Shown here: one piece after another, positions 17,599 to 25,714 of the stretch
Position numbering within the stretch: the first letter of the stretch is position 1
Layout of the letters: each line of letters starts with the position of its first letter
Origin: Aquirhabdus parva
Lineage (GTDB): Bacteria; Pseudomonadota; Gammaproteobacteria; Pseudomonadales; Moraxellaceae
NCBI RefSeq assembly: GCF_003351745.1
Contig: NZ_CP031222.1
Span: forward strand, 3,020,207-3,084,206
Reading direction: 5' to 3'
DNA length: 64,000 nucleotides
Notes under the pieces: generated by a model
Database searches by the model: none
Seen by the model: only the letters and a program-made list of their open reading frames with translations
What the model was told of the DNA's origin: nothing
Made by a program: the position numbers and the translations under genes

Positions 17599-17619
17599 AA
17601 ACCCGCATGGTGCGGGTTT
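17599..17619. terminator. Shared convergent terminator
   Basis: AAACCCGCA pairs with TGCGGGTTT around a 3-nt loop, with A6 before and T4 after. It separates DUF1398 (plus) from the 49-aa ORF (minus). Confidence 0.88.
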
Positions 17620-17640
17620 TGATTATTTGGCTGAGCAAAC

Positions 17641-17790
17641 TTAGATGCTGCGCTTCATTGAAGAGTCAGCAATGGTTGGCGTGTTAAAGGTGAATTGATC
17701 TTGGCTGGCGCTTTGTGCCGGCTTTTGCGCCGGGATTTGGTTGGCGACAGGATCTTTAGTAACGAGCGTATTTCCGGTAATGGCTGACAT
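17641..17790 (-). CDS. Small protein of 49 aa, unknown
   Basis: A short ORF starting at the ATG at 17788-17790 with TTGGAG upstream and ending at the TAA at 17641-17643, right before a bidirectional terminator. The predicted peptide begins MSAITGNTLVTKDPVANQ and ends SSMKRSI. It is polar, has no signal peptide and no cysteine, and is Gln/Ala-rich in the middle. The terminator and a Fur-like box about 130 bp upstream suggest a real transcription unit. A small regulatory protein or peptide precursor is possible. Confidence 0.5.
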   Translation of the reverse strand: MSAITGNTLVTKDPVANQIPAQKPAQSASQDQFTFNTPTIADSSMKRSI

Positions 17791-17917
17791 AGGGCTAATG
17801 CTCCAAGGATGATAAAACAGGGGGTTAATTCATCCTATGGATTTATTGCTCATTACAATATGAGCTTCATGTAGGGAGTTGTAGCCCTCTTGGACCATTT
17901 GTTTATTGTTATGTTAA

Positions 17918-17932
17918 TGAGAATAATTCTTA
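17918..17932. promoter_or_regulatory. Fur-like box
   Basis: TGAGAATAATTCTTA matches the 7-1-7 Fur consensus (TGATAAT-N-ATTATCA) at 11 of 14 positions and is itself largely palindromic. It is followed by AATGATAAC. The nearest downstream gene in either direction is the minus-strand 49-aa ORF starting at 17790. The rest of 17791-18160 is AT-rich and shows no gene. Confidence 0.45.
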
Positions 17933-18160
17933 ATGATAACGTCATATGGGATTGTGATAATTGGAATGCTTATAAGCGTTTGGTGGGGTATCTTCTAGTA
18001 TGAGCTTCGCTTCTATCCCCCACTTTCTAGAATGGTTTGCTTATATATTAAAGAATCTCAATGATTGCGACTAAGCACTTACGTGATGGAATATCAACCA
18101 AATATTATGAATAGATCTAATTCATATTGTGCACTATGTTTTTGTGTTGCAGACTATATT

Positions 18161-18580
18161 CTATAGCCTTGCTTGAACATCCGGATGTAAGATACGAGCA
18201 TCCTGACTTATGACATCCAATATAAAACTAACACCAATACTTTTAGAAAATTCGGCTACGTGCTCATAAAACCGATAAGCGAAATCGCTTAAATTAGAGG
18301 TCGGCAAAATTCTCAAATAAAAATTAGAATTTTTGACAACAGGGTAGTCATCTATAAATCCACCATTCGCTAGATAACTTAAAGCATATTCTATAGCTTC
18401 ATGCATTGCTTCCATCGCTTCATTTTCTTTTTGACTATTCCCTGATACTTCTAGCCAATTAAAATGGTCAGTTAAAGTCATTATTGCTAGTTTTTCTTCA
18501 GTGTTAATCAAAAATCCTATATCGTTTTTTGACATAAACCTCATTAATTCAGGGAGTATCGTACTGGAAAATATACTCAT
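18161..18580 (-). CDS. Unknown protein, immunity-like
   Basis: A 139-aa acidic cytoplasmic protein with no signal peptide and low GC compared with its neighbours. It alternates helices (NEAMEAMHEAIEYALSYLANGGF) and strands (FYLRILPTSN). Size, acidity, composition and location just downstream of a toxin-like fragment at 18647-18799 are typical of polymorphic-toxin immunity proteins. I do not recognise a named family. Confidence 0.6.
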   Translation of the reverse strand: MSIFSSTILPELMRFMSKNDIGFLINTEEKLAIMTLTDHFNWLEVSGNSQKENEAMEAMHEAIEYALSYLANGGFIDDYPVVKNSNFYLRILPTSNLSDFAYRFYEHVAEFSKSIGVSFILDVISQDARILHPDVQARL

Positions 18581-18646
18581 TTAATTTTTTCTCTTAATGA
18601 CTTTTTCGCAACTATACATGTGGACAATTAAATTTCCATGAATAAA

Positions 18647-18799
18647 TCAGGATAAATCTTCACTAATTGAGATCGCAAGTTTACATGATGGCTTATCAAA
18701 AAATTTTGAAGTTTCTCCTCCTTTACTCCTATTTCCTGTATCTGCATAACCATGATTTACATCAGTATGCAATTTCTCTTTTTCCTTGTTTTTTTTACC
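18647..18799 (-). pseudogene. Truncated remnant, possibly the C-terminal end of a toxin
   Basis: An open stretch of 50 codons with no ATG start, ending at TGA (18647-18649). The translation looks like genuine coding sequence: a Lys/Glu-rich start, then HTDVNHGYADTGNRSKGG and a terminal KLAISISEDLS. It is bounded upstream by an in-frame TAA and lies 66 bp before the immunity-like gene at 18580. The best reading is the leftover 3' end of a toxin gene ahead of its immunity gene. The family is unknown. Confidence 0.45.
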
Positions 18800-18837
18800 T
18801 TAAAGCATGGCAATCCTTCTCCTTAGCTACCTTTTAG

Positions 18838-19329
18838 ATGTTAATCTCTACTAAGCATTTAACCAACTATGAATGCAGAGATTTCAATGAGCCCAACTTC
18901 CTTTCACTCCCTGTCACCATTCAGTGGCCATTAGATAAGCATGTGGCTTTACATTTATTTTTAAAATTTCAACTCCACGTGTTGGAAAAACTTAATATTC
19001 AGATTGCAAATGAAGTCAGTCAGGTCAATGACCCTCAGCTTCTCGCCACAGAATATTTGGCGGGTCATTTATCATTCGCAAGCCTAGATAGTGCAAGAGT
19101 TCAATGGTGGGACTATATCGATGATCATAATGGAATCACAAACTTTCAAGACCGAAATCTACTCATGGCTAGATTGGCAGTCTGTTTACTGATGACTAAA
19201 GTAAACGAAGGTGACACGTTGCAAGATCATCTCGATTGGTTTATCGAGTTTTTGAAAGCTTTAGGGGAAGACTCGAAAAAAGTGACTGCTTTAAAAAAAG
19301 ATTATTTTAATTTAGCAGATCGAATTTAA
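18838..19329 (+). CDS. Unknown protein, helical, immunity-like
   Basis: A 163-aa cytoplasmic protein, mostly helical and acidic, low in GC. Visible segments are an N-terminal strand block (LSLPVTIQWPLDKHVALHLFLKFQLHVLEKLN), a central WWDYIDD motif and a helical C-terminus. No family is recognised. Its TAA overlaps the ATG of the next gene (TAATG), so the two are translationally coupled. Context suggests an orphan immunity gene island. Confidence 0.65.
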   Translation: MLISTKHLTNYECRDFNEPNFLSLPVTIQWPLDKHVALHLFLKFQLHVLEKLNIQIANEVSQVNDPQLLATEYLAGHLSFASLDSARVQWWDYIDDHNGITNFQDRNLLMARLAVCLLMTKVNEGDTLQDHLDWFIEFLKALGEDSKKVTALKKDYFNLADRI

Positions 19330-19631
19330 TGAAACCCGAGATCACCGCAACCGTCAAACTCTATGCAACGCACATCAGCGGACGCAAAAGCTCTCTCTTG
19401 CCACCCTACTTTGCATGTACAGCTCAGATTGGCGACGCTTTTCATGATGTCCGCGTTTACTATGATCACGTGTTGGAACTGGGGCAAGAATACACGCTGA
19501 CCTTACAGTTTCTATGCCCAGAACTCGCGCTGCCCAAACTCAAAATAGGAAGCACTTTTTTTCTTACAGAAGGCGGTAGGAAGATTGCGGCATGTCGAGT
19601 AACTCATATGTTAAATAAACACCATGAGTAG
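19329..19631 (+). CDS. Small beta-barrel protein resembling EF-Tu C-terminal domain
   Basis: A 100-aa protein whose sequence follows the pattern of the EF-Tu domain 3 barrel: an opening strand ATVKLYATHISGRKSSLLPPYFACTAQIGDAF, then strands VRVYYDHVLELGQEYTLTLQFL and a final strand with EGGRKIAACRVTHML. Stand-alone EF-Tu-C-like proteins exist in many bacteria, sometimes beside toxin/immunity loci; their role is not established. It overlaps the upstream gene by one base. Confidence 0.65.
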   Translation: MKPEITATVKLYATHISGRKSSLLPPYFACTAQIGDAFHDVRVYYDHVLELGQEYTLTLQFLCPELALPKLKIGSTFFLTEGGRKIAACRVTHMLNKHHE

Positions 19632-19746
19632 CCCTGTTAAATTCACCTCTTTTTCACTCTAAATTCATCTGAATTTTTTTGTTTACTGACCATTTGGATG
19701 ATAAGCTCTGCTGATCTTTTATCCATAGATAAGTGCAGAAATTCTC

Positions 19747-21570
19747 TTGAACGCGACCTCGCTCCATCCCCTTACTACAAAATATACAATTCAAAGTATT
19801 TTAATCCTTTTTATGAGTTTCATCCTTGCCGCATGTGGCGGCGGGGGTGGTGATGGCGGCGTGGTGACAGCAACGCTACAATCCGTGACAGTGACCCCGA
19901 CTTCAGCCAGTGTAGCTGCGGGTCTGACTCAGCAATTCACCGCAACGGGTAACTACTCCGACGGCACCTCGCAAGCTATCGCTTCGCCGACATGGACATC
20001 ATCCGATCAGACGGTTGCAACCATTGACAGTAAGGGTCTGGTCACCTCGCGTAAAGCAGGTACGGCAACCCTGACTGCCAATTTCAATGGCATCAGCGGA
20101 AGTACCACTCTTACGGTGACCACGGCTAAACTCCAGTCGATTACGGTGACGCCAGCCTCATCCAGTGTGGCGGCAGGACTGACTCAACAGTTTACGGCTA
20201 CGGGGAACTACTCCGATGGCACATCGCAAGCGATTGCCACACCAGCGTGGAGCTCATCAGATACCACTACAGCAACGGTGAATGCTTCTGGCCTTGTGAC
20301 CTCGATCAAAGCAGGCAGCGCAACACTGACCGCGACTTTGAGTGGGATTAGCGGCAGTGCAGCATTGACCGTGACTACAGCGACTTTGCAAAAGATCAAT
20401 GTCACACCGGCTTCTCCGAGTATTGCAGCGGGACTTACACAGCAGTTGACGGCGACTGGTGTTTACTCAGATGGGACTACTCAAGCGATTGCCACGCCCA
20501 TATGGAGTTCGACAAATACGACTGCAGCAACGGTAGATGCAAATGGGCTGGTTAAAACGCTTAAAGCAGGAAGCTCAACCATTGTCGCGACCTTTGGTGG
20601 CGTAGCAGGTAGTGCAACGCTGACGGTTACGGCGGCAAAGCTTGTTTCGTTTGTACTGGTTCCACCATTTGCAGAATTCACAACAACGACTGGACCAATT
20701 GTATTTCCGACATCTTCAACGATTCCAATTGATCTTGCTTCTAAAGCCTATATTGATCTAGCACAATTTAGCGATGGTACATATCACGATTTCAACCCGA
20801 CTTGGACGTCATCAGACATCTCGGTAGCTACGGTAGGATCAACAGGAATGGTTACTGGTTTAAAGGCTGGTAAAGTTACGATCACGGCCACATATGACGG
20901 GATATCTCGATCCGTAACCGTGACGATCTCCACTGGAACGCTATCTTCACTTAGAATCCAAGGCTACGACATCATTACAAGTCTCCCTTTAAACTATAGG
21001 GCATCACTTCTTGCTGCTGCGGTGTTTTCCGATAATAGCAATAAGAGCTATAGCGTGACTGCGACATGGAGTTCATCGGATACATCAGTTGCAACCGTTG
21101 ATGCTAAAGGGAATTTAGCTGTGATCGGCGTAGGTACTACCACAATCACAGCCAGCTATAAAGGGAAGTCTGTTGCTTTAACATTAAAATCCATTGCGCC
21201 AGTAGCCAAACCATCGTTTGTCGTCACTTGTGACCCCACCAAACCGATGACCATTTCGGCAGATACATGGAATGCCATATTTGGAAAAGATACGATCAAC
21301 ATTACACAATGGGTCATTGTTGACCCTGTTTCTTGTAAAAACTACCCTGTAATTAGGCTCAATATTGATCAAGGTTATATCCTTGAATCAACTCGGATCA
21401 GTTCAGCTCTTTTCGGGCCAGCAACAACCTATGGCAGTACGATCTCGCCGACTGGGTGGTGGCTGGGACCGACTCCATTGCCGTTATATGTCGGGGCAAA
21501 AGTGACTGTTGCTTATACTGATGGTGAGTCTGACCAATCAACGCCGATATATAGCTTCATCGCACAATAA
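19747..21570 (+). CDS. Lipoprotein with tandem bacterial Ig-like (Big_2) domains
   Basis: A 607-aa protein. The likely start is the TTG at 19747, because the later ATG would leave no basic n-region. A hydrophobic segment ends in the lipobox LAAC followed by GGGGGDGG, so it is a lipoprotein. Three nearly identical Big_2 repeats cover residues about 43-298, each with SVTVTPTSASVAAG, TQQFTATGNYSDGTSQAIA and WSSS-ATV-x-GLVT elements. Two diverged repeats follow at about 300-400 and 400-490, then a unique C-terminal domain with a Cys pair (VTCDPT, SCKNYP). It is presumably surface-exposed and adhesive. Confidence 0.88.
   Translation: MNATSLHPLTTKYTIQSILILFMSFILAACGGGGGDGGVVTATLQSVTVTPTSASVAAGLTQQFTATGNYSDGTSQAIASPTWTSSDQTVATIDSKGLVTSRKAGTATLTANFNGISGSTTLTVTTAKLQSITVTPASSSVAAGLTQQFTATGNYSDGTSQAIATPAWSSSDTTTATVNASGLVTSIKAGSATLTATLSGISGSAALTVTTATLQKINVTPASPSIAAGLTQQLTATGVYSDGTTQAIATPIWSSTNTTAATVDANGLVKTLKAGSSTIVATFGGVAGSATLTVTAAKLVSFVLVPPFAEFTTTTGPIVFPTSSTIPIDLASKAYIDLAQFSDGTYHDFNPTWTSSDISVATVGSTGMVTGLKAGKVTITATYDGISRSVTVTISTGTLSSLRIQGYDIITSLPLNYRASLLAAAVFSDNSNKSYSVTATWSSSDTSVATVDAKGNLAVIGVGTTTITASYKGKSVALTLKSIAPVAKPSFVVTCDPTKPMTISADTWNAIFGKDTINITQWVIVDPVSCKNYPVIRLNIDQGYILESTRISSALFGPATTYGSTISPTGWWLGPTPLPLYVGAKVTVAYTDGESDQSTPIYSFIAQ
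19873..20640 (+). repeat. Three tandem Ig-domain coding repeats of about 256 bp
   Basis: The DNA for the first three Big_2 domains repeats with high identity, with recurring blocks such as ACTCAGCAATTCAC and TCCGATGGCAC. This suggests recent unequal crossing-over, and the repeat number may vary between strains. Confidence 0.8.
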
Positions 21571-21581
21571 CCCCTTCCCTC

Positions 21582-21637
21582 AAAAAAAGGCCGTTTGCCC
21601 TCCCCTGAACATCGGTGCGGTCAAACGGCCTTTTTTT
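21582..21637. terminator. Bidirectional intrinsic terminator
   Basis: A7-GGCCGTTTG pairs with CAAACGGCC-T7 across a 24-nt loop. It separates the convergent Ig-like lipoprotein gene and TetR gene. Confidence 0.9.
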
Positions 21638-21656
21638 GCCTAAACCCTCTTAAACT

Positions 21657-22382
21657 TTAAGCAACCGACTCCCCCGCCTTCACTCCAAAGAACTCATGCA
21701 GGCGCTGCCAAGTGTCTTCGTAGTCCCAATCTTTGCAGAGTGGACGCCACTGGAGACCGTCGAGCATGACGCCGATGTTACGGATGAAAGCGGTGTCGGC
21801 ATCAATACGCTCAATGGAACTGGCACGTCCTGCGGCTTGAAGCAAGGCTGTGGTGCCAAAGCTCATAGCCCAATTGGCAAAGGAGATGATCTCGACGGTA
21901 TCGGCGCGAGGGGCTTGGATATCCCCCGCATCCATGGCGGTTTGTACAATCTCATCAAGTACGGCGGTGACGCGGCGCTCATAGGTGTGCCGCTCTGCCA
22001 TCTGATGTGCCGAGGTTTTCTCCACGATGTTTTGCGCAAGGCCGCTCAGCACACACATAAACAGTGCCGGATGCTGACGGGCATAGAGATTGTAGGCATA
22101 GTGCAGCGCTAGGATCTTCTCACGTGAGTTGCCAGGAAAGTCGAAGACCCGTAAGTAGAGGGACAATTGGATTTGCAGGGCGCGGACGCACAATGCCGTG
22201 AGCAGATCCTCTTTACTCATAAAATGGTTATAAATCGTGCCTTTCGAGAATTCCGTTCTCGCTGCCAGTTTATCTAGAGATAGACTGGCAAAGCCTGATT
22301 CTTCCAGCATCTCTTGGGCAATATCCAGTAGCAGGGTATTGCGTTGCATCAGTTCACGTTGTTTACGCGCAATCGTACTCAT
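21657..22382 (-). CDS. TetR family regulator, probable controller of the adjacent biosynthetic operon
   Basis: A 241-aa protein. The N-terminal helix-turn-helix is clear (LSLDKLAARTEFSKGTIYNHFMSKEDLL) and the C-terminal ligand domain is long and helical. It is divergent from the eight-gene operon starting at 23002. The 620-bp intergenic region holds several TGACA/TGTCA palindromes (22525-22539, 22873-22885) suitable as operators. A role as pathway-specific regulator is inferred from position. Confidence 0.87.
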   Translation of the reverse strand: MSTIARKQRELMQRNTLLLDIAQEMLEESGFASLSLDKLAARTEFSKGTIYNHFMSKEDLLTALCVRALQIQLSLYLRVFDFPGNSREKILALHYAYNLYARQHPALFMCVLSGLAQNIVEKTSAHQMAERHTYERRVTAVLDEIVQTAMDAGDIQAPRADTVEIISFANWAMSFGTTALLQAAGRASSIERIDADTAFIRNIGVMLDGLQWRPLCKDWDYEDTWQRLHEFFGVKAGESVA

Positions 22383-22524
22383 CGTTCATGTCCAGCCAAG
22401 TTTTAAACCTAAGCCCCTGTCCGTTTATCGCGGTGATGGGGCAACCATAAATGTCCTCCGTTATTGTTGTAGTGATGCACATGGTCACCGGAAATCGACC
22501 ATTCGTCTTATAATTTTTATATTC

Positions 22525-22539
22525 CGTCAAAATCTGACG
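22525..22539. promoter_or_regulatory. Inverted repeat near the TetR gene
   Basis: CGTCA-AAATC-TGACG is a perfect 5-bp inverted repeat about 145 bp upstream of the TetR start, and TGTCA follows shortly after. It is a possible TetR operator. The rest of 22383-22860 shows no gene. A nested hairpin (GTGGA...GAGG...CCTC...TCCAC, 22706-22736) has no T-run. Confidence 0.35.
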
Positions 22540-22861
22540 ATATGTCATTTTTGAATAAAAAACAAGCCTAACACACTCGAATTGCGTGACATGGGCGTTC
22601 AATTTGACTTAAAAGAGTCTTTAAAAGACTAGTAAAAAATAAATGATTCAAATAGTTATTTATTAGTGAATAAATCTGTCGCCCTGTGCCCAAGATGCAT
22701 CATGCGTGGAACGAGGTCATTTGGCCTCAACTCCACGGAATGAATATGTTTTTCGCATATTTATTATTATATTTCATATAGATAATCAAGAAAGAAATGC
22801 ATTTATAAGGACTAACTAAAACTCACCACTCATCCATTAAATTTGACCTTTTGGTTTAATA

Positions 22862-22889
22862 TCGACATTATTTGACAAACTGTCATAAT
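22862..22889 (+). promoter_or_regulatory. Promoter with embedded palindrome upstream of the biosynthetic operon
   Basis: TCGACA (22862-22867), a 16-bp spacer and CATAAT (22884-22889) form a reasonable sigma-70 promoter. The palindrome TGACA-AAC-TGTCA (22873-22885) sits inside the spacer, and another TTTGACAAC follows at 22889-22897. This is the classical position for TetR repression. The first gene starts about 110 bp downstream. Confidence 0.5.
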
Positions 22890-23001
22890 TTGACAACAAT
22901 TCAAACTTACCATTCAGATCAATTAAAGCGTAGCACCTTTTTAAACCATTGCTGATTTAAGACTGTCGATTACTCATTTTTGATGGGGTGGAGAAGTTGA
23001 G

Positions 23002-23679
23002 ATGAAAATCAAGTTTGCTTGGCCAAATACGCGTGAATGGGAAGATGCGGTACGTCTGGCCAAAGAAAAATATGTGCAAAGTTTTAATGCCAAAACCAGT
23101 CCCAACCCAACCTGCTTTGTGGTGGGGATTCTGCCTGATGAGTCAGGGACTGAAACAGTGGCGGCATGCGCCGGTCTGACCTTTGCGGATTCACGGCAAT
23201 TGTTCTCCGAGCAATATCTGCCGCTGCCGATTGAACAGCATATTCAGCAGGCCGAGAACCAGTCGGTAGAGCGTAATGCGATTGTCGAGGTGGGTTCGCT
23301 GGCCTCGGTCTATCCCCAAGCCGGCAGTGAACTGGCGCGTTTGATGCCGCTGATCTGCTGGTGTATCGGTATGCGCTACTTCATTTGTACGTCTACCGTA
23401 CAACTGCGCAAGCTACTAACCAAGCTGAATATTGCATTCAAACCGCTACTCGTGGTTGAGCAGCAGAACCTCAGTGAAAACATGGTAGAGCGCTGGGGTA
23501 GCTACTACGAACAACAACCCGAAACCGGCTATGTCTGTATCGCCCAGCATGCGACTAACTTTGGCTCTCATACCGGCTTGTTTATGTTTGAAAACTTGGT
23601 GATCAAAGCCAAGTTGCCACCTAAACAAAACCCAGTTACTGCAAAAAAAGACAAGGAAGACGACTATGCAATGGCTTAA
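23002..23679 (+). CDS. Thermostable hemolysin family protein (GNAT/AHL-synthase-like acyltransferase fold)
   Basis: A 225-aa protein of the T_hemolysin family (PF12261). Visible hallmarks are the LFSEQYLPLPIEQHI segment near residue 75, IVEVGSLASVYPQAGSELARLMPL at about 95-118, and LRKLLTKLNIAFKPLLVVEQQNL at about 136-158. The family is related to GNAT acyltransferases and acyl-homoserine-lactone synthases and is often found beside an AMP-dependent acyl ligase, so it is more likely an N-acyltransferase than a toxin. Its last codons overlap the start of the ligase gene by 14 bp. GGAGAAG lies upstream of the ATG. It is the first gene of the operon. Confidence 0.85.
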   Translation: MKIKFAWPNTREWEDAVRLAKEKYVQSFNAKTSPNPTCFVVGILPDESGTETVAACAGLTFADSRQLFSEQYLPLPIEQHIQQAENQSVERNAIVEVGSLASVYPQAGSELARLMPLICWCIGMRYFICTSTVQLRKLLTKLNIAFKPLLVVEQQNLSENMVERWGSYYEQQPETGYVCIAQHATNFGSHTGLFMFENLVIKAKLPPKQNPVTAKKDKEDDYAMA

Positions 23680-25282
23680 TCAAATCCTGACCCACTGCCA
23701 GAACAATCCCGATCATCCGATGGTGGAAGTGCTGTCCAGTGCGGGGGAATCGACGGTCTATCGCAGTCAGGAGATCGTGGCAACCGCAGAGGCGCTCAGC
23801 CAATGGCTAAATGAGTCGAAAGTCCTGCGCGGTCGTCCACTCAAGATTGGGCTGGTGACACACAACTCCGTGGAGTGGGTGGTGGCTGACCTTGCACTGT
23901 TGCTTTCAAACAGCATCGAAGTGCCAGTACCCCTCGCCTTCTCGACTGATCAAGCCGCGCACTTGCTGCATGATGTTGATCTGTGTCTGGTCGATCAAAA
24001 AGGGCTACAGCGTTTAAACGCTTGGTTCCCAGAGAATGATCCTGAACTTCGCTGCCCGCCCTATCACTTGCTGGAGATGGATACGCTGCTGGCACTTGCC
24101 AAGCACCGTGTGCCGGACATCAGCGCGGTGCATGCGCCTGCTGATGATGAACAGACTTTATGCAAAATCATCCATACCTCAGGCACGACCAGTCGCCCCA
24201 AGGGCGTTAAGATTCGCAGTCAAGGCATTGGTCACTTACTGGTGTCGCTGCATGGTCGTGTCGCCAAAGGCACGTATGCCCGCTATCTATCGCTGGTGCC
24301 ACTGAGCCTGCTCATTGAGCAAGTGGTTGGCGTGTATTTGACGTTTCTGGATGGCGGCACGCTGGTGTTTTTGCCTGCCAATGAGCCGCTACTGGGTGAG
24401 TCAAATGCCACCACCAAGCAAATGTTGACCTGGCTTGCCCGTGCCAAACCGGCAGCGTTAACCCTGCCCCCGTCGATGGTCGAAGCCTTGCTTGCCGAGT
24501 GCCGTTTACATCCAAACGAGTCGGTCGCAGCACGCTTAAGCCGTTTGTTTGGTGAAGCGGCGGTGCCGTTCATTGCCTGTGGCGGCGCTCCGACTGATCC
24601 CAAAGTGCTACTGGAATTGATCGCTTATGGCCTACCTGTCTATGAAGGGTATGGCCTGAGTGAAAACAGTTCGGTGGTGGCATGGAACTCTCCGCACTGC
24701 TTCAAGCTGGGCACGGTCGGTAAGCCACTCGAACATGTGCAGATCAAACTCAACGCGCACAAAGAACTGTTGGTCAAGAGTACGTCTTTGTTTGCCGGCT
24801 ATGCCAATTTAGATCCATCGAGCTGTGATATCGACAGCGAGGGCTGGCTGCATACCGGAGATATCGCAGAGATTGATGACGAAGGCTATCTACGCATCTT
24901 TGGTCGCAAGAAGAATCTGATCATCACAGCCAATGGCCGCAACGTGTCGCCGGAGTGGGTGGAGTCACGCTACAAGTCGCTGGATGCCGTGGAACATGCG
25001 GTGCTGTTTGGTGATGGGCTGGAGTCGCTGCATGGCTTCTTTGTCATTGCGCCGCAACATGATCTGAACCATGCGGCAACCGAAATTCAGGCTTTTGGTC
25101 GGCACCTGTCCGAGATTGAACGGGTGGAACAGATCAGTGTGGTGCAGAGCAGTGAACAGATCTATGCCGACTTTTTTACCGTGACCGGACGCCCACTGCG
25201 CGATCGGATATGGGCATGGATGAATGAAAGTCGTGCGGCCACCACCGCGACACATCCAGCACCGCAGTTGGTGGATGCTTAA
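23666..25282 (+). CDS. AMP-dependent acyl ligase (ANL superfamily)
   Basis: A 538-aa cytoplasmic enzyme expected to activate a carboxylic acid as acyl-AMP and then a thioester or amide. The phosphate loop HTSGTTSRPKG lies near residue 170, YEGYGLSENS near 325, and GWLHTGDIAEIDDEGYLRIFGRKK at about 392-415. The segment ITANGRNVSPEWVE is the A8-like hinge. The A10 lysine that catalyses adenylation in most ANL enzymes is replaced: the expected T-x-G-K reads VTGRPLRDR, with Arg. GAAGGAAG-like sequence precedes the ATG, and the gene overlaps the T_hemolysin gene, so the two products probably work as a pair. Confidence 0.9.
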   Translation: MQWLNQILTHCQNNPDHPMVEVLSSAGESTVYRSQEIVATAEALSQWLNESKVLRGRPLKIGLVTHNSVEWVVADLALLLSNSIEVPVPLAFSTDQAAHLLHDVDLCLVDQKGLQRLNAWFPENDPELRCPPYHLLEMDTLLALAKHRVPDISAVHAPADDEQTLCKIIHTSGTTSRPKGVKIRSQGIGHLLVSLHGRVAKGTYARYLSLVPLSLLIEQVVGVYLTFLDGGTLVFLPANEPLLGESNATTKQMLTWLARAKPAALTLPPSMVEALLAECRLHPNESVAARLSRLFGEAAVPFIACGGAPTDPKVLLELIAYGLPVYEGYGLSENSSVVAWNSPHCFKLGTVGKPLEHVQIKLNAHKELLVKSTSLFAGYANLDPSSCDIDSEGWLHTGDIAEIDDEGYLRIFGRKKNLIITANGRNVSPEWVESRYKSLDAVEHAVLFGDGLESLHGFFVIAPQHDLNHAATEIQAFGRHLSEIERVEQISVVQSSEQIYADFFTVTGRPLRDRIWAWMNESRAATTATHPAPQLVDA

Positions 25283-25324
25283 AACAAAAGACGGGATATT
25301 CCCCGTACGTATAGGAGATCCAAG

Positions 25325-25669
25325 ATGAAATACGCCATTGTTATTACCTATAGCTTCCATCCGGCATGGTTGCAAAAAACATGGCAGGAGCGCGAGGACT
25401 ATACCCGCATCCATGTCGAGCCGATCTTCGCCAGCTACGCCGGTAAGGTCTCAGTGCGCTTGTTTGATGCCGAAGCGTTTAGCACGCGCTACAGCGACTT
25501 CATGCTGCTTGAGACCGAAGATCTCAAAGATTACTACTACATGATCGAGACGCTGCGTGAGAGCCAATTGTTCAAGGACAACCTCGTGGAATTCAAAGAG
25601 GTGATTCTGGGCATTGAAGATGGCTTTCGTAACTATGAACGCGATGTCTTAAATCACCCTAATCCTTAA
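25325..25669 (+). CDS. Darcynin-like small protein
   Basis: A 114-aa cytoplasmic protein with a strong AGGAG before the ATG. The pattern YAIVITYSFHPAWLQKTWQER at the N-terminus, VSVRLFDAEAFSTRYSDFMLLETEDLKDYYYMIETLRES in the middle and ILGIEDGF at the end fits what I recall of the darcynin family described from Acinetobacter, whose function is unknown. The alternating strand-helix layout suggests a ferredoxin-like (ABM-type) fold, seen in small monooxygenases and in proteins that stabilise reactive intermediates. It lies between the ligase and the diiron oxygenase, so an accessory role in the pathway is likely. Confidence 0.65.
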   Translation: MKYAIVITYSFHPAWLQKTWQEREDYTRIHVEPIFASYAGKVSVRLFDAEAFSTRYSDFMLLETEDLKDYYYMIETLRESQLFKDNLVEFKEVILGIEDGFRNYERDVLNHPNP

Positions 25670-25714
25670 CCATCAATCTTTTATAAAAACTTATTTCAAT
25701 ACAGGAAGACTGTC

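Noticed and set aside
22706-22736. Nested hairpin in the TetR/operon intergenic region
   Set aside because: No T-run and no similarity to a known riboswitch or sRNA; the stems are short (4-5 bp).
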